A stretch of DNA of 64,000 bases from Polynucleobacter sphagniphilus. GTDB taxonomy: Bacteria; Pseudomonadota; Gammaproteobacteria; Burkholderiales; Burkholderiaceae. A program made the position numbers and the translations under genes. This document shows, in pieces, positions 38,356-49,442 of the stretch. Where the stretch lies: assembly GCF_001953355.1 (NCBI RefSeq), contig NZ_MPIY01000003.1, forward strand, positions 372,001-436,000. The letters run 5' to 3'. Within the stretch, counting starts at the first letter, position 1; every line of letters starts with the position of its first letter. The notes beneath the pieces are model-generated. The model saw only the letters and a list, made by a program, of their open reading frames with translations. It was not told where the DNA came from and did not search any database.

Positions 38356-40658
38356 TTGCCCAAGAATTAGAAGTGAGTTTGCATATGGCGTTTGTTGACG
38401 CTCGGGCTGCTCGACATGAGTTCATTACGGTCGAGCACTTATTGGCCTCTCTATTGGATAACGCAACAGCGGTTGAGGTTCTCAAAGCTTGCGCAGTTAA
38501 TATTGCGGAGCTGCGTGCGCAACTCAAAAATTTTATTAATGACAATACTCCGGTAGTGCCTGGTAACGAAGAGGTCGATACTCAGCCAACTCTAGGCTTT
38601 CAGCGGGTCATTCAGCGCGCCATTATGCACGTGCAGTCAACCTCTAGTGGCAAGAAAGAAGTCACTGGCGCAAATGTGTTGGTGGCTATTTTTGGCGAGA
38701 AAGACTCCCATGCGGTGTATTTCTTGCAGCAACAGGGTGTTACCCGCTTAGATGTAGTGAACTTTATTAGTCATGGCGTTCGTAAGGATCAGGCTGAACA
38801 TGTGAAACCTGTAGATCCTGCACAAGAGACAGAAGAATCTGCCTCAGGTGGAAAAGAAAGTCCGCTAGAGCAGTTCACGCAAAATCTTAATGCTATGGCG
38901 CGCCAAGGCAAGATTGACCCCTTAATTGGTCGTGACAGCGAAGTGGAGCGTGTCATTCAGGTCTTGTGCCGTCGTCGCAAAAATAATCCTTTGTTGGTTG
39001 GTGAGGCTGGCGTTGGAAAAACAGCGATTGCCGAAGGCCTGGCCTGGAGAATTGTGAAGGGGGATGTCCCTGATATCTTGGCTGATGCTACCGTCTACTC
39101 CTTAGATATGGGCGCACTTTTAGCTGGCACTAAATATCGTGGTGATTTTGAACAGCGTCTTAAAAGCGTTCTCAAATCCCTTAAAGACAGCCCACATGGC
39201 GTTCTCTTTATTGATGAGATCCATACCTTGATTGGGGCTGGTGCTGCATCTGGGGGTACTCTCGATGCAAGCAATTTGCTCAAACCCGCTCTATCAAATG
39301 GGCAGCTCAAGTGTATCGGCGCAACCACCTTTACTGAGTATCGTGGCATCTTTGAAAAAGATGCAGCATTATCTCGCCGCTTCCAGAAGGTGGATGTTGT
39401 TGAGCCTACTGTAGATCAAACCGTCCAGATTCTGCGTGGACTCAAGTCCCGTTTTGAAGAACATCATAGTGTGAAATACGCTGCTGCGGCTTTAGTAGCT
39501 GCCGCTGAACTTTCTTCACGCTACATTAATGACCGTCATTTGCCAGATAAGGCAATCGATGTGATTGATGAGGCTGGCGCTGCGCAGCGTATCTTGCCAA
39601 AGTCTAAGCAGAAGAAAACGATTGGTCGCCCCGAGATTGAAGAAATTGTGGCAAAGATTGCGCGCATCCCCCCACAGTCAGTCACGGTGGATGACCGTAG
39701 CAAATTACAGACCTTAGATCGTGATATCAAGAGTGTCGTCTTCGGTCAGGACCCAGCAATTGAGGCGCTAGCAAGTGCCATCAAAATGACGCGTGCGGGC
39801 CTTGGGAAGATTGATCGCCCGATCGGTTCATTCTTGTTTTCGGGCCCTACGGGCGTTGGTAAAACTGAAGTTGCCAAACAGCTTGCCTACATTCTTGGCA
39901 TTGAGTTGTTGCGTTTTGATATGTCTGAGTACATGGAGCGCCATGCCGTTAGCCGTTTAATTGGCGCGCCTCCGGGCTATGTTGGTTTTGACCAAGGCGG
40001 CTTATTAACTGAGGCAGTGAATAAGAAGCCGCATTGCGTACTCTTGCTTGATGAGATTGAGAAAGCCCACCCAGATATTTTCAATATCTTGCTGCAAGTA
40101 ATGGATCACGGTACTTTGACAGATAACAATGGCCGTAAAACTGACTTCCGCAATGTCATCATCATCATGACTACGAATGCTGGTGCAGAGGCAATGCAGA
40201 AATCAACCATCGGCTTTACTAATGCTCGTGAGTCTGGTGATGAGATGGCTGATATTAAAAAGTATTTCACGCCAGAATTCCGCAATCGCTTGGATGCTAT
40301 CGTCTCCTTCAAGGCGCTTGATGAAACCATCATCATGCGGGTTGTGGATAAATTCTTAATGCAGTTAGAGGAGCAATTGCATGAGAAGAAGGTGGATGCC
40401 ACTTTTAGCCCTGCATTACGCGCCCACCTTGCTAAGCATGGTTTCGATCCTTTAATGGGGGCTCGGCCAATGCAGCGGATTATTCAAGATACCGTTCGCA
40501 AGGCTTTGGCAGATGAACTACTCTTTGGTAAGTTAGCACAGGGTGGTGCGGTAGCGGTTGATATTGATGCTGACGGTAAGGTGTTACTGGATTTTCAGGC
40601 ACCTGCATTGCCGCGCAAGCTACCCAAGGCTGATGTGGCTCCGGCCGAAGAAATCTGA
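38352..40658 (+). CDS. clpA: ATP-dependent Clp protease ATP-binding subunit ClpA
   Basis: A 768-residue Clp/Hsp100 unfoldase. An N-domain (residues 1-140) is followed by two AAA+ modules: the first P-loop GEAGVGKT at 217-224 and the second GPTGVGKT near 498-505, with the C-terminal [20 protein letters not shown]. The start at 38352 has a strong GGAGG ribosome site and overlaps the clpS stop. It threads substrates into ClpP, which is not in the window. The absence of the ClpB middle coiled-coil between the modules confirms ClpA. Confidence 0.97.
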   Translation: MIAQELEVSLHMAFVDARAARHEFITVEHLLASLLDNATAVEVLKACAVNIAELRAQLKNFINDNTPVVPGNEEVDTQPTLGFQRVIQRAIMHVQSTSSGKKEVTGANVLVAIFGEKDSHAVYFLQQQGVTRLDVVNFISHGVRKDQAEHVKPVDPAQETEESASGGKESPLEQFTQNLNAMARQGKIDPLIGRDSEVERVIQVLCRRRKNNPLLVGEAGVGKTAIAEGLAWRIVKGDVPDILADATVYSLDMGALLAGTKYRGDFEQRLKSVLKSLKDSPHGVLFIDEIHTLIGAGAASGGTLDASNLLKPALSNGQLKCIGATTFTEYRGIFEKDAALSRRFQKVDVVEPTVDQTVQILRGLKSRFEEHHSVKYAAAALVAAAELSSRYINDRHLPDKAIDVIDEAGAAQRILPKSKQKKTIGRPEIEEIVAKIARIPPQSVTVDDRSKLQTLDRDIKSVVFGQDPAIEALASAIKMTRAGLGKIDRPIGSFLFSGPTGVGKTEVAKQLAYILGIELLRFDMSEYMERHAVSRLIGAPPGYVGFDQGGLLTEAVNKKPHCVLLLDEIEKAHPDIFNILLQVMDHGTLTDNNGRKTDFRNVIIIMTTNAGAEAMQKSTIGFTNARESGDEMADIKKYFTPEFRNRLDAIVSFKALDETIIMRVVDKFLMQLEEQLHEKKVDATFSPALRAHLAKHGFDPLMGARPMQRIIQDTVRKALADELLFGKLAQGGAVAVDIDADGKVLLDFQAPALPRKLPKADVAPAEEI

Positions 40659-40694
40659 TCCAAATTCAGAAACTAGTTTTTGTATGCAAACAAG

Positions 40695-40714
40695 ACCACC
40701 TTCGGGTGGTTTTT
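40695..40714 (+). terminator. Intrinsic terminator after clpA
   Basis: ACCACC-TTCG-GGTGGT hairpin with a stable tetraloop, followed by a T-run. It ends the clpSA operon 37 bases after its stop. Confidence 0.9.
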
Positions 40715-40803
40715 GTTTATTTAGCAATAATGTCAACTCGCTATTTTGAATGAGCGTTATATGAGTAGGGATCAGAATTCAAATAAATACCCAGGAGGTA
40801 AAG

Positions 40804-41127
40804 ATGAAAAAAATCCTAATTTCTGTAATGACAGCGCTCGCTTTATGCAGTTTTGTTGCTCCTGCCAATGCTTATGGTTGGCATGGCGGTGGATGGCACG
40901 GTGCTTGGCGTGGAGGTGGTTATGGGTATGGTTGGGCACCATTTGCAGTAGGTGCGGTGGCCGGAGCAGTAGTTGCTAGTACTTACTATCGTCCTGCACC
41001 CGTCTACTATGCAACGCCATACTATCAAGTGGCCCATAGAACAGCGGCATTTTGTCCTGAGAATGGACTCTACTACCCTCAAACCCAAGCTTGCCCAAGT
41101 GGCTGGCAGCAGGTTCCAGTTCAGTAA
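40804..41127 (+). CDS. Small secreted Gly/His/Tyr-rich protein of unknown function
   Basis: A 107-residue protein with a clear Sec signal peptide (MKKILISVMTALALC...), cleavage likely after ANA at residue 23. The mature N-terminus is rich in Gly, His and Trp (YGWHGGGWHGAWRGGGYGYG), then a small-residue stretch AVGAVAGAVVAS (48-59) resembling a glycine zipper, a Tyr/Pro-rich region, and a C-terminal domain with two cysteines (84 and 97) around GLYYPQTQACPSGW. It has an ideal AGGAGGT ribosome site and its own terminator, so it is a single-gene unit that is likely well translated. I do not recognise a characterised family. The two cysteines could form a disulfide in the periplasm. Confidence 0.85.
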   Translation: MKKILISVMTALALCSFVAPANAYGWHGGGWHGAWRGGGYGYGWAPFAVGAVAGAVVASTYYRPAPVYYATPYYQVAHRTAAFCPENGLYYPQTQACPSGWQQVPVQ

Positions 41128-41138
41128 TTTTAGGAAAA

Positions 41139-41172
41139 AATAAACCGCCCAAATAGAGAGGGGCGGTTTATT
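41139..41172. terminator. Bidirectional terminator between the small secreted gene and dut
   Basis: A 12-bp inverted repeat (41139-41150 with 41161-41172) with a ten-base loop and A/T-rich ends, placed between convergent genes. Confidence 0.82.
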
Positions 41173-41193
41173 CAATTGCCGAGGCGTGATGCT

Positions 41194-41643
41194 TTAGCTG
41201 CGACCGGTGCTGCCAAAGCCCCCAGCACCGCGGCTGCTTTCAGTGAACTCCTCTACCACTTTGAGCTCAACTTGTTGAACGGGCATGACGACCAATTGAG
41301 CTAAGCGCTCCATTGGTTCGAGCTTGAAGGCTGTGTCACCACGATTCCAGGTGCTCACCATTAATTGACCTTGGTAGTCTGAGTCGATCAAGCCAACTAG
41401 ATTTCCTAAGACGATGCCATGCTTATGACCCAAGCCAGAGCGCGGCAGAATAAAAGCAGCATAGCGAGGATCTTCAACGTAAATCGCTAAACCGGTTGGT
41501 ATCAGTACGGTTTGTCCTGGTGCGATGTCGATTGTTTGATCAATACATGCGCGTAAGTCCAGGCCTGCACTACCTGGTGTCCCATATGCGGGTAATAGGG
41601 AGCGCATGCGCTCATCTAAAATTTTGACTTGGAGTGATTGCAT
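41194..41643 (-). CDS. dut: dUTP diphosphatase
   Basis: A 149-residue trimeric-type dUTPase with all five motifs recognisable, including [35 protein letters not shown] and the C-terminal [12 protein letters not shown] arm. It converts dUTP to dUMP, keeping uracil out of DNA. It is last in the ribF-ileS-lspA-coaBC-dut run, 40 bases behind coaBC; coaBC-dut adjacency is widely conserved. Confidence 0.97.
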   Translation of the reverse strand: MQSLQVKILDERMRSLLPAYGTPGSAGLDLRACIDQTIDIAPGQTVLIPTGLAIYVEDPRYAAFILPRSGLGHKHGIVLGNLVGLIDSDYQGQLMVSTWNRGDTAFKLEPMERLAQLVVMPVQQVELKVVEEFTESSRGAGGFGSTGRS

Positions 41644-41683
41644 GAAGATTCCTAAAGCAAATAAATGGATGAATTGCGCATGA

Positions 41684-42895
41684 TTACAATTTTTTAGCCA
41701 CTAACTGAATGAGTTGACGTGCTAAAACGAGTTTTTCAGCTTGAGCGAGTTTCTTGCTACCACGATCATCAATCACTAGTAATTGATTGAGATTGCTGCC
41801 AAAGGTATCGGGCCCAATATTGCCCACAATCATTGGAATGCCTTTACGAATTCTTTTCGCCTTTGCATGCTCGGCAAGTGTAGTGGATTCGGCGGCAAAG
41901 CCGACACAGTATGGATAAGGTTTGCCAGCTTTCTTTTTTACCGCCTTTGCAACGTCTAGCAAAATATCGGGGTTCGCAATCAATTCAATGGCAGGGGCTT
42001 TAGTTCCCTGGCGCTTCATCTTTTCTTTAGAAGGCTTGGCGATACCCCAGTCAGCCACGGCAGCGACAGCAAAGAAAATATCGCAGTCGGTCGATGCCAT
42101 GGTTGCAGCATGCATCTCTTTAGCGCTAATGACATTGGTACGAGTAATGCGACCAGTTGCTTGAAGCGGTGTGTTCAGATCGCAGGGGCCTGCAATCAGA
42201 TGCACTTGCGCACCAGCCTCAATGGCGGCCCGCGCAATCGCAAAGCCCATCTTGCCGGAGCTGTGATTGGTGATACCGCGCACTGGATCAATTGCTTCAA
42301 ATGTGGGACCCGCAGTAATCAGTACGCGTTTGCCAGACAATACTTTCTTCTGAAAGAAGGCAATCACCTGTTCTGTAATTTCAGCGGGCTCTAACATTCT
42401 GCCCATGCCAATTTCACCGCATGCCTGAAATCCGCTAGCAGGGCCTAACAAAGTAACCCCATCAGCCTCTAAACGCGCAACGCTGCGAGTGGTGGCGCTG
42501 TACTCCCACATTTGGCGATTCATGGCTGGTGCAAGCAGGAGAGGGCAGTCACGCGCTAGACATAGCGTTGAGAGTAAATCATCGGCTAGACCCAGTGAAA
42601 GTTTGGCCATGAGGTCTGCGCTTGCGGGTGCAATGACAATAGCATCGGCTGCTCTGGAAAGCTCAATATGTGCCATATTGTTTGCAATACGCTCATCCCA
42701 TTGATTGATATAAACCGGGTTGCCCGTTAAAGCTTGCATAGTTACGGGAGTAACAAATTGCTGGGCTGCTTGCGTCATGACAACTTGAACCGATGCACCC
42801 TCTTGCATGAGCAAGCGAGCAAGTTCCGGAGCTTTATAGGCGGCAATTCCCCCGGAAATACCTAGGACGATTTTCTTGTTTAAAAGTGATTGCAT
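41684..42895 (-). CDS. coaBC: Bifunctional phosphopantothenoylcysteine decarboxylase/phosphopantothenate-cysteine ligase
   Basis: A 403-residue fusion. The N-terminal CoaC flavoprotein domain has [14 protein letters not shown] near residue 13, [10 protein letters not shown] with the active-site histidine, and PAMNRQMWE. The C-terminal CoaB domain begins around residue 190 with [20 protein letters not shown]. It makes 4'-phosphopantetheine on the way to CoA, downstream of panB in the pathway. Gaps of 18 and 40 bases to lspA and dut support one operon. Confidence 0.96.
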   Translation of the reverse strand: MQSLLNKKIVLGISGGIAAYKAPELARLLMQEGASVQVVMTQAAQQFVTPVTMQALTGNPVYINQWDERIANNMAHIELSRAADAIVIAPASADLMAKLSLGLADDLLSTLCLARDCPLLLAPAMNRQMWEYSATTRSVARLEADGVTLLGPASGFQACGEIGMGRMLEPAEITEQVIAFFQKKVLSGKRVLITAGPTFEAIDPVRGITNHSSGKMGFAIARAAIEAGAQVHLIAGPCDLNTPLQATGRITRTNVISAKEMHAATMASTDCDIFFAVAAVADWGIAKPSKEKMKRQGTKAPAIELIANPDILLDVAKAVKKKAGKPYPYCVGFAAESTTLAEHAKAKRIRKGIPMIVGNIGPDTFGSNLNQLLVIDDRGSKKLAQAEKLVLARQLIQLVAKKL

Positions 42896-42913
42896 GGCGC
42901 CAGCTTAATTGGG

Positions 42914-43405
42914 TTAGGCAGTTTTGCCAAATGCCTTGCGCAACTCACCCCAAACTATCAGGGCGGCGCCGATGCAGATTGCGCTATCAGCTACATTGAA
43001 TGCTGGCCAATGCCAAGTAGCGTAGTGAAGGTCAATGAAATCAACTACAGCACCAAAACGGATGCGATCCAATACGTTTCCTAGTGCACCCCCCAGAATC
43101 AAACTCAGAGCCCATGAGAGGGTTTTATCGCTCTGGCTCTTGCGCAATAGCAGCACGATATAAAGCGATGCTCCTAGACCCAAGGCGGTAAATAACCAAC
43201 GCTGCCAGCCTGACCCTTGGGCTAGAAAAGAAAATGCCGCTCCAGGGTTAAAGAGCAAGAGCCAGTTCATGAAGGGCAATACTGCTTCAGGTTGGCCAAA
43301 TTGCAAATGGGTCAATGCGAGCAGTTTGCTCACCTGATCAAGCAATATGACAAATATTGCGATCGCCAACGCCTTCTTAAAAGGCAGCTCTTGCTTGGTT
43401 TGCAT
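42914..43405 (-). CDS. lspA: Signal peptidase II (lipoprotein signal peptidase)
   Basis: A 163-residue inner-membrane aspartic protease with four hydrophobic helices. The two catalytic aspartates are in GNVLDRIRFGAVVDFI and FNVADSAICIG. It cleaves prolipoproteins after lipid attachment. Its ATG overlaps the ileS stop by one base (TAATG). The ileS-lspA pairing is conserved in proteobacteria. Confidence 0.96.
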   Translation of the reverse strand: MQTKQELPFKKALAIAIFVILLDQVSKLLALTHLQFGQPEAVLPFMNWLLLFNPGAAFSFLAQGSGWQRWLFTALGLGASLYIVLLLRKSQSDKTLSWALSLILGGALGNVLDRIRFGAVVDFIDLHYATWHWPAFNVADSAICIGAALIVWGELRKAFGKTA

Positions 43406-46266
43406 TATGCGAATGAGCGACTTTCGCCGCTTCCAAAAAGATTACTAATACAGCGGCCACATAAATCTGGATGTTCTGAGTTCAAGCCCACATCATCTGT
43501 ATGGTGCCAGCAACGACCACATTTTTTGAATTGGCTGGCGCGCACCAGAACCTCCAAGCCATCCTTAGAGTGCTCTACTGCAGCACTAGAAGTAATTGTG
43601 ACGAAACGTAAATCATTTCCGAGGGAGTGGATTAAAGCAAAATCTGCCTCGGGCACTTTAATGGTGAGTTCTGCCTGAAGTGATGAACCAACATTGCCAG
43701 CCTCTCGTTCAACTTCAATGGCTTTGGTGACTTCAGAGCGAATCTCGCGAATGCGGTTCCATTTAGAAACCAAGTCATTTGCATCTTTGATTGCTGGGAA
43801 AGCGCCAAATTCTTCCATGAAGATCGATTCACTGGCCTGCTCTTGAGCGCCATGAGGAAATGATTTCCATGCCTCTTCTGCCGTAAAGGAGAGGAAGGGT
43901 GCCAACCATTTCAAGAGGTTGCGCGTGATATGGAAAAGCGCATTTTGCGCAGCACGGCGATCTTGTGAGTGGGGTGCACTCGTATACAGACGATCTTTCA
44001 GAATGTCCAGATAGAAGCCACCTAAATCCTCGGAGCAGAAAGTCAACATGCGTGCAACCGCTGGTTGGAATTCGTATGCTTTGTAGTGGGTTTCCACTTC
44101 GCCTTGCAATTGCTCAGCAAGTGCGACAGCATAACGATCAATCTCAAGCCATTGCTCTGTTGGTAAGACATGCTGGGTGGGATCAAAGTCAGAGAGATTG
44201 GCAAGCAAGAAGCGCAGGGTGTTACGAATGCGGCGATAACTTTCAGTTACTCGCTTGAGGATCTCATCAGAAATTGTCATTTCACCCGAGTAATCTGTTG
44301 AGGCAACCCAAAGGCGGATGATTTCTGCTCCTAATTTATCGGCGACTTGTTGTGGAGCAATCACGTTGCCGACCGACTTACTCATCTTGCGACCCTGACC
44401 ATCAACAGTGAAGCCATGGGTTAATAGCGCTTTGTAAGGCGGCTTGCCATCGAGCATGGAGCCTGTCAGCAAAGATGAGTGGAACCAGCCGCGGTGTTGA
44501 TCTGAACCTTCTAAATAGAGATCAGCCAAGCGACCTTCTGGTAATTCGGATTCAGGTCTAAAGAGTTCATTGCGATGGGAACCACGAATCACGTGCCAAT
44601 GCGTTGTTCCAGAATCAAACCAAACATCTAGGGTGTCGCGATTCTTTTCGTATTGGGATGCTTCATCGCCAAGTAGTTCGCTCACTTCGAGTTTTTGCCA
44701 GGCCTCAATTCCGCCTTGTTCAACACGTTTTGCAACTTCTTCAAGAAGTTCGATGGTGCGAGGATGTGGTTCACCACTTTCCTTATGAACGAAGAAAGCC
44801 ATTGGTACGCCCCATTGGCGTTGGCGTGAGAGCGTCCAATCTGGACGATTGGCAATCATGCTGTGAAGGCGTTGCTTGCCCCATGCTGGAAAGAATTCTG
44901 TTCCTTCAATACCGGCCAATGCAGTCTCACGCAAACTGGCTTTACCATCAGATGGTTTTTTATCCATGCTCGCGAACCATTGAGAGGTGGCACGATAAAT
45001 AATTGGGGTCTTATGACGCCAGCAATGCATGTATGAATGGGTATAGCTTTTCTCTCTCACCAAGCTACCGGCCTCTCGGAGTGCCTCAACAATTTTTGGA
45101 TTGGCCTTCCAGATAAATTCATTGGCAAAGAGAGGGAGCCAGGAGGCGTAGACGCCATTGCCCATTACCGGGCTCAGAATATCTCTATCGGCTATCTGAT
45201 GCTTTTTGCAAGACTTAAAGTCTTCCTCACCATAGGCTGGTGAGCAATGAACAATTCCAGTGCCGGTATCGAGGCTGACATATTCAGCTGCATAGATAGG
45301 GGATAAACGACGATAACCTGCATCGAGTTTTGCTAAGGGATGCCAGAACGAAATATTTTCTAATTGGCTACCCAAGCAGGTGCCGATAATTTCACCTGCC
45401 AGACCATATTCCTGAAGGCAGGTCTCCACACGATCTTTTGCAAGAATGAATAATTTGTCACCCACATCTACCAAGGCATAGATGAGTTCGGGGTTGACAT
45501 TCAAGGCTTGATTGGCTGGAATCGTCCAAGGTGTCGTTGTCCAGATGACCGCCATACCAGGCTTTGCTGGTAAGTCATTTAAACCAAACGCTTTTGCTAA
45601 TTGTGGGCGCTGAGCATCATCAAAAGCAAAGCCAACATCAATCGTTGGATCCGTCTTATCTTGGTATTCAACCTCGGCTTCGGCTAGTGCAGATCCACAA
45701 TCAAAGCACCAATTGACCGGTTTGAGGCCGCGGAACACATAACCCTTTTTCCAAATATTGCCAAGCGCACGAATCTCATCTGCCTCGTTACGGAAGTTCA
45801 TGGTGAGATACGGGTTATTCCAGTCGCCCAGAACGCCCAAGCGCTCAAAATCCTTCTTTTGTTTATCGATTTGCACTTGTGCATAAGCCCGTGCCTTTGC
45901 TTGCACCTCTGCAGTCGGTAAATTCTTACCGAATTGTTTTTCAATTTGGATTTCAATCGGCATGCCATGGCAATCCCAGCCAGGTACATAGGCTGAATCA
46001 AAACCCATCAACCAGCGTGACTTTACGATCATGTCTTTGAGAATCTTGTTAACTGCATGCCCAATATGAATATCACCATTGGCATATGGAGGGCCATCAT
46101 GCAAAATAAATTTCGGTTGATTGGCATGTGCCGCACGAATCTTTTCGTAGAGCTTATTTTTTTGCCATTGCTCAACCCATTGTGGTTCGCGCTTCGCAAG
46201 ATCTCCGCGCATCGGAAATGGCGTTTCTAAAAGATTAACGGGATATGAGTTTGCTTTTTCAGACAT
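43405..46266 (-). CDS. ileS: Isoleucine-tRNA ligase
   Basis: A 953-residue class Ia synthetase. The HIGH motif is in [11 protein letters not shown] at residues 60-70, KMSKS in [10 protein letters not shown] near residue 625, and a C-terminal zinc finger with CGRCWHH and CGRC. The frame is open to 46359, but I start at ATG 46266 ([19 protein letters not shown]) because the conserved N-terminus begins there and it overlaps the ribF stop by 8 bases. It charges tRNA-Ile and edits valine. Confidence 0.97.
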   Translation of the reverse strand: MSEKANSYPVNLLETPFPMRGDLAKREPQWVEQWQKNKLYEKIRAAHANQPKFILHDGPPYANGDIHIGHAVNKILKDMIVKSRWLMGFDSAYVPGWDCHGMPIEIQIEKQFGKNLPTAEVQAKARAYAQVQIDKQKKDFERLGVLGDWNNPYLTMNFRNEADEIRALGNIWKKGYVFRGLKPVNWCFDCGSALAEAEVEYQDKTDPTIDVGFAFDDAQRPQLAKAFGLNDLPAKPGMAVIWTTTPWTIPANQALNVNPELIYALVDVGDKLFILAKDRVETCLQEYGLAGEIIGTCLGSQLENISFWHPLAKLDAGYRRLSPIYAAEYVSLDTGTGIVHCSPAYGEEDFKSCKKHQIADRDILSPVMGNGVYASWLPLFANEFIWKANPKIVEALREAGSLVREKSYTHSYMHCWRHKTPIIYRATSQWFASMDKKPSDGKASLRETALAGIEGTEFFPAWGKQRLHSMIANRPDWTLSRQRQWGVPMAFFVHKESGEPHPRTIELLEEVAKRVEQGGIEAWQKLEVSELLGDEASQYEKNRDTLDVWFDSGTTHWHVIRGSHRNELFRPESELPEGRLADLYLEGSDQHRGWFHSSLLTGSMLDGKPPYKALLTHGFTVDGQGRKMSKSVGNVIAPQQVADKLGAEIIRLWVASTDYSGEMTISDEILKRVTESYRRIRNTLRFLLANLSDFDPTQHVLPTEQWLEIDRYAVALAEQLQGEVETHYKAYEFQPAVARMLTFCSEDLGGFYLDILKDRLYTSAPHSQDRRAAQNALFHITRNLLKWLAPFLSFTAEEAWKSFPHGAQEQASESIFMEEFGAFPAIKDANDLVSKWNRIREIRSEVTKAIEVEREAGNVGSSLQAELTIKVPEADFALIHSLGNDLRFVTITSSAAVEHSKDGLEVLVRASQFKKCGRCWHHTDDVGLNSEHPDLCGRCISNLFGSGESRSFA

Positions 46267-47209
46267 AGACTTTTTTCTGGAAATAATTTCTGGCGTGCTT
46301 TGCATCTGCTGCAATAGCTTGTGTGAGTGTGTCGAGGTCAGCGTACTTTTCCTCGTCACGAATTTTTTCTAAAAGCTCAACGGTCACAATTTTTCCGTAA
46401 GCATCTTGTTGGTAATCAAAGATATGCGTTTCAAGTAACACCCGCCCTTCATCCTCTACTGTGGGCCGTACACCCAAGCTAGCTACTGCTGGCAGAGGCT
46501 TATCACTCAAGCCAATAACCTGTGCTGTAAAGATGCCGCTCGTTGCAGGCTTACGATGATGAAGATGATTTGCAACTGCTAAATTTAAGGTGGGAAAGCC
46601 CAGTTCGCGCCCAAGCTTTTGTCCATGAATGACATGGCCCGAAATGCCATAAGGGCGCCCGAGTAATTTGGCGGCGAGTGTCATATCACCATTGGCTAAT
46701 GCGGCGCGCAAAGCCGAACTAGAAATGCGCTCGCCATCTTCAAGAATAGTGTCGATGCTTGAAACGGTGAAGCCAAATTTTTCACCAGCTGCTTTGAGGC
46801 TTGCAAAATTTCCGGCACGTTTTGCGCCGTAGCAAAAATCATCCCCGATTAAAATCCATTTTGCATTGAGCCGCTTGACTAGAATTTCTGAAACAAACTC
46901 TTCTGGACTTAGGCTCGCAAAAGCCTTGTTGAAATGCTCAACCACCACTCGATCGATTCCCATTTGCGCAAACGCAGCTAATTTGTCACGCAGATTCAAG
47001 ATGCGTGGTGGCGCTGCCTCCGGCGAAAAGAATTCCTTTGGATGCGGCTCAAAAGTCATGACGCAACTTATCAGCCCTCTTTCGTCGGCTCCTTCTTTTA
47101 GTTCTTTGAGCAGGGCGTGATGACCCCTGTGCACGCCATCGAAATTACCAATGGTTAAGGCACAAGCAGGTCCTGCAGAAAACTGGGTCGGGCCACGGAA
47201 TACGTTCAC
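46259..47209 (-). CDS. ribF: Bifunctional riboflavin kinase/FAD synthetase
   Basis: Makes FMN and then FAD. The N-terminal FAD-synthetase domain has [32 protein letters not shown] and [10 protein letters not shown]; the C-terminal kinase has [26 protein letters not shown] in two adjoining parts. I propose a GTG start at 47209 (VNVFRGP read as MNVFRGP, 316 residues), which places the conserved domain at the usual distance. A longer frame from a TTG at 47254 would overlap the divergent purN start. The 3' end overlaps ileS by 8 bases. Confidence 0.93.
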   Translation of the reverse strand: MNVFRGPTQFSAGPACALTIGNFDGVHRGHHALLKELKEGADERGLISCVMTFEPHPKEFFSPEAAPPRILNLRDKLAAFAQMGIDRVVVEHFNKAFASLSPEEFVSEILVKRLNAKWILIGDDFCYGAKRAGNFASLKAAGEKFGFTVSSIDTILEDGERISSSALRAALANGDMTLAAKLLGRPYGISGHVIHGQKLGRELGFPTLNLAVANHLHHRKPATSGIFTAQVIGLSDKPLPAVASLGVRPTVEDEGRVLLETHIFDYQQDAYGKIVTVELLEKIRDEEKYADLDTLTQAIAADAKHARNYFQKKVYV

Positions 47210-47248
47210 AAAATCGCTTTCAGGGTAGCCTTCAATTATATTGTGGGC

Positions 47249-47878
47249 ATGCAATCAATCGTTACCTTAATCTCAGGCCGCGGATCAAACTTCGAGGCAA
47301 TCGTTAAAACAGCCCAAAAAGAGGCTTGGCCCGTTCAATTTTCGGGGGTCATTTCCAACCGATCTAGCGCTTTGGGGCTTGATTTTGCTCGTTCTCATGG
47401 AATTCCAGCCTTTGCCATTGAGCATCAAGAGCATCCCTCTAGAGAGTCTTTTGATGCCGCCCTCATCGAGCAAATTGATGCTTTAGGGGCTGATTTAGTG
47501 GTTTTAGCTGGATTTATGCGTATTTTGACTCCGGGCTTTATTCGCCACTATGAAGGGCGTTTGATCAATATTCATCCTGCTTTATTACCTGCTTTTCCTG
47601 GATTGCATACCCATGAGCGTGCTTTGGAGGCTAAAGTGACAACACACGGAGCTACTGTGCACTTTGTAAATGAAGGCGTTGATGAGGGTCCCATCATCTG
47701 CCAGGCCTCTGTTCCAGTGCTTCCCGGGGACGATGCAGCGACCTTGGGGGCTCGTGTTTTGGCTGCTGAGCATCAAATCTATCCACGGGCCGTAAAATGG
47801 TTCCTCGATGGACGATTGCGAATAGAAGGTAATCAAGTGAAGTTACAACCCCCGGAGTCGCAATTTTTTAAATTATGA
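47249..47878 (+). CDS. purN: Phosphoribosylglycinamide formyltransferase (GART)
   Basis: A 209-residue PurN using 10-formyl-THF in step three of purine synthesis. Motifs are ISGRGSNFEAIV near the start, VVLAGFMRILTPGFI, and INIHPALLPAFPGLHTHERA with the catalytic histidine. I use ATG 47249; an in-frame GTG is two codons upstream. It is divergent from ribF (about 39 bases with the chosen starts) and ends in an ATGA overlap with the methyltransferase gene. Confidence 0.96.
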   Translation: MQSIVTLISGRGSNFEAIVKTAQKEAWPVQFSGVISNRSSALGLDFARSHGIPAFAIEHQEHPSRESFDAALIEQIDALGADLVVLAGFMRILTPGFIRHYEGRLINIHPALLPAFPGLHTHERALEAKVTTHGATVHFVNEGVDEGPIICQASVPVLPGDDAATLGARVLAAEHQIYPRAVKWFLDGRLRIEGNQVKLQPPESQFFKL

Positions 47879-49389
47879 GTAAAGAACGTTCATCCAGAAA
47901 TGCCAGCCCAAGAGCCAGGGCTAGATCCAGCGATAGTAAAAACTACGCTACTAAATCAAAAGATCCTTTGCGTAACCCTGAGCGACGCAATGCGAGCGGC
48001 AATCTCATTGGGCCTGTCGGTCAAAAGAATTTTTCGAATGCCAAGGCATTGCCTCAGCATGCCATTCATTTAGAGCGCCTGTTGCCAGAGATGCTCAGTT
48101 TTGAGCAGCCTGCAGATCGAGTCGTCAGTCGCTACTTTCGGGCTGAGCCGCAACTTGGTAACCGTGATCGCGCCTTGATCGCAGAAAGTGCTTTTGCTAT
48201 CTTGCGTCGTAAAAATGAGTTCTCACAATTGGCAGTGAGTGGTGAAGGCTCTCAGGCCAGACGCTTAGCTCTATTGGGTTTGATGTCCGCCTTGTCTGAA
48301 GGTGGCCTAGGCACATCGAATCGTGCAGAAAGCGCGATTGCCGATCTGGCGCACGTGCTCAAGCCGGGAGAGTACGAGTGGCTCGTTCATGTTTCTAAGA
48401 TTGACCCGGAGACTTTAAACCCCCTGGTTCGCAATAATCTGCCGGAGTGGCTTTGGGATGCTTTTGGAAAGTATCCGGGTGAAGAGTCTCGTGAAGCCTT
48501 GGCTAAATCACTCATGCATCCAGCCCTATTGGATCTGCGCGCAAATACGATGAAGACTACGCGCGAGCAATTGCTCCTTGAGATGAATGCCCTGGGCGGT
48601 CGTTATCAAGCGATCCCAACGCCTTATGCGCCAGATGGCGTGCGCATCATGGGCAAGCCTGCGCTACAAAATACGGTTGGCTTTAAGGCCGGCATGTTTG
48701 AGGTTCAAGATGAAGGCAGCCAGCTGTTGGCTTACCTGTTGGCGCCTAAGCGCGGTGAGATGGTGGTTGATTTTTGCGCAGGTGCTGGTGGCAAGACTTT
48801 AGCAATAGGAGCCCTGATGCGCTCTACAGGCCGTTTATATGCCTTAGATACATCCGAGCGTCGCTTGGCAAATCTAAAGCCTAGGCAGGCCCGTAGCGGC
48901 TTATCCAATGTCCATCCTGTTTGGATCGATAGTGAGAATGACACCAAGATTAAGCGTTTGGCTGGAAAAATTGATCGTGTCTTAGTGGATGCGCCATGTA
49001 GCGGGATGGGTACCTTGCGCCGCAATCCTGATCTAAAGTGGCGTCAAACTCCTGAGGGAGTGCTCGAATTAAATGTTAAACAAGCCAATATTCTGGCTTC
49101 TGCAAGTCGCTTGCTAAAACCCGGCGGCCGTTTGGTTTATGCCACTTGCAGTCTCTTGCCGCAAGAAAACCAAGGGATTGCAGAAGACTTTTTAGCAAAA
49201 CACCCTGAATTTGAAGTGGTGCCTGCTGCAGAAGTGCTTAAACCCCTGTTCCCAAATCAGATGCCGATTGGATGCAGTCCAGATAATCCTTGGTGGCAGT
49301 TGTGGCCCCATATTCATGGGACGGATGGATTTTTTGGAGCCGTCTTCCAAAAAAAGATAGTCGTTAAAGCGCCAAAAGAAGAAGCCTAA
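47875..49389 (+). CDS. RsmB/NOP-family SAM-dependent RNA methyltransferase
   Basis: A 504-residue protein of the m5C-RNA methyltransferase class. Residues 1-60 are a basic, disordered extension. Next come a helical NusB-like part and the Rossmann core with VVDFCAGAGGKTLAIG (SAM binding), the DAPCSGMGTLRRNPDLKW loop near residue 372, and the catalytic YATCSLL near 425. The two cysteines in the usual PCSG and TCS contexts are both present. The N-terminal extension makes it longer than E. coli RsmB (about 430), so it may be an RsmB or RsmF-like enzyme; the exact rRNA target is uncertain. It overlaps purN by 4 bases. Confidence 0.9.
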   Translation: MSKERSSRNASPRARARSSDSKNYATKSKDPLRNPERRNASGNLIGPVGQKNFSNAKALPQHAIHLERLLPEMLSFEQPADRVVSRYFRAEPQLGNRDRALIAESAFAILRRKNEFSQLAVSGEGSQARRLALLGLMSALSEGGLGTSNRAESAIADLAHVLKPGEYEWLVHVSKIDPETLNPLVRNNLPEWLWDAFGKYPGEESREALAKSLMHPALLDLRANTMKTTREQLLLEMNALGGRYQAIPTPYAPDGVRIMGKPALQNTVGFKAGMFEVQDEGSQLLAYLLAPKRGEMVVDFCAGAGGKTLAIGALMRSTGRLYALDTSERRLANLKPRQARSGLSNVHPVWIDSENDTKIKRLAGKIDRVLVDAPCSGMGTLRRNPDLKWRQTPEGVLELNVKQANILASASRLLKPGGRLVYATCSLLPQENQGIAEDFLAKHPEFEVVPAAEVLKPLFPNQMPIGCSPDNPWWQLWPHIHGTDGFFGAVFQKKIVVKAPKEEA

Positions 49390-49442
49390 AAAGCTGGGAA
49401 AGCTTTAAAATAGGGGCTTACCATATCTTTAGGGACTCCCTT

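Noticed and set aside
46267..46359. Longer ileS start at 46359.
   Set aside because: The extra 31 residues overlap ribF deeply and precede the family-typical [17 protein letters not shown] start.
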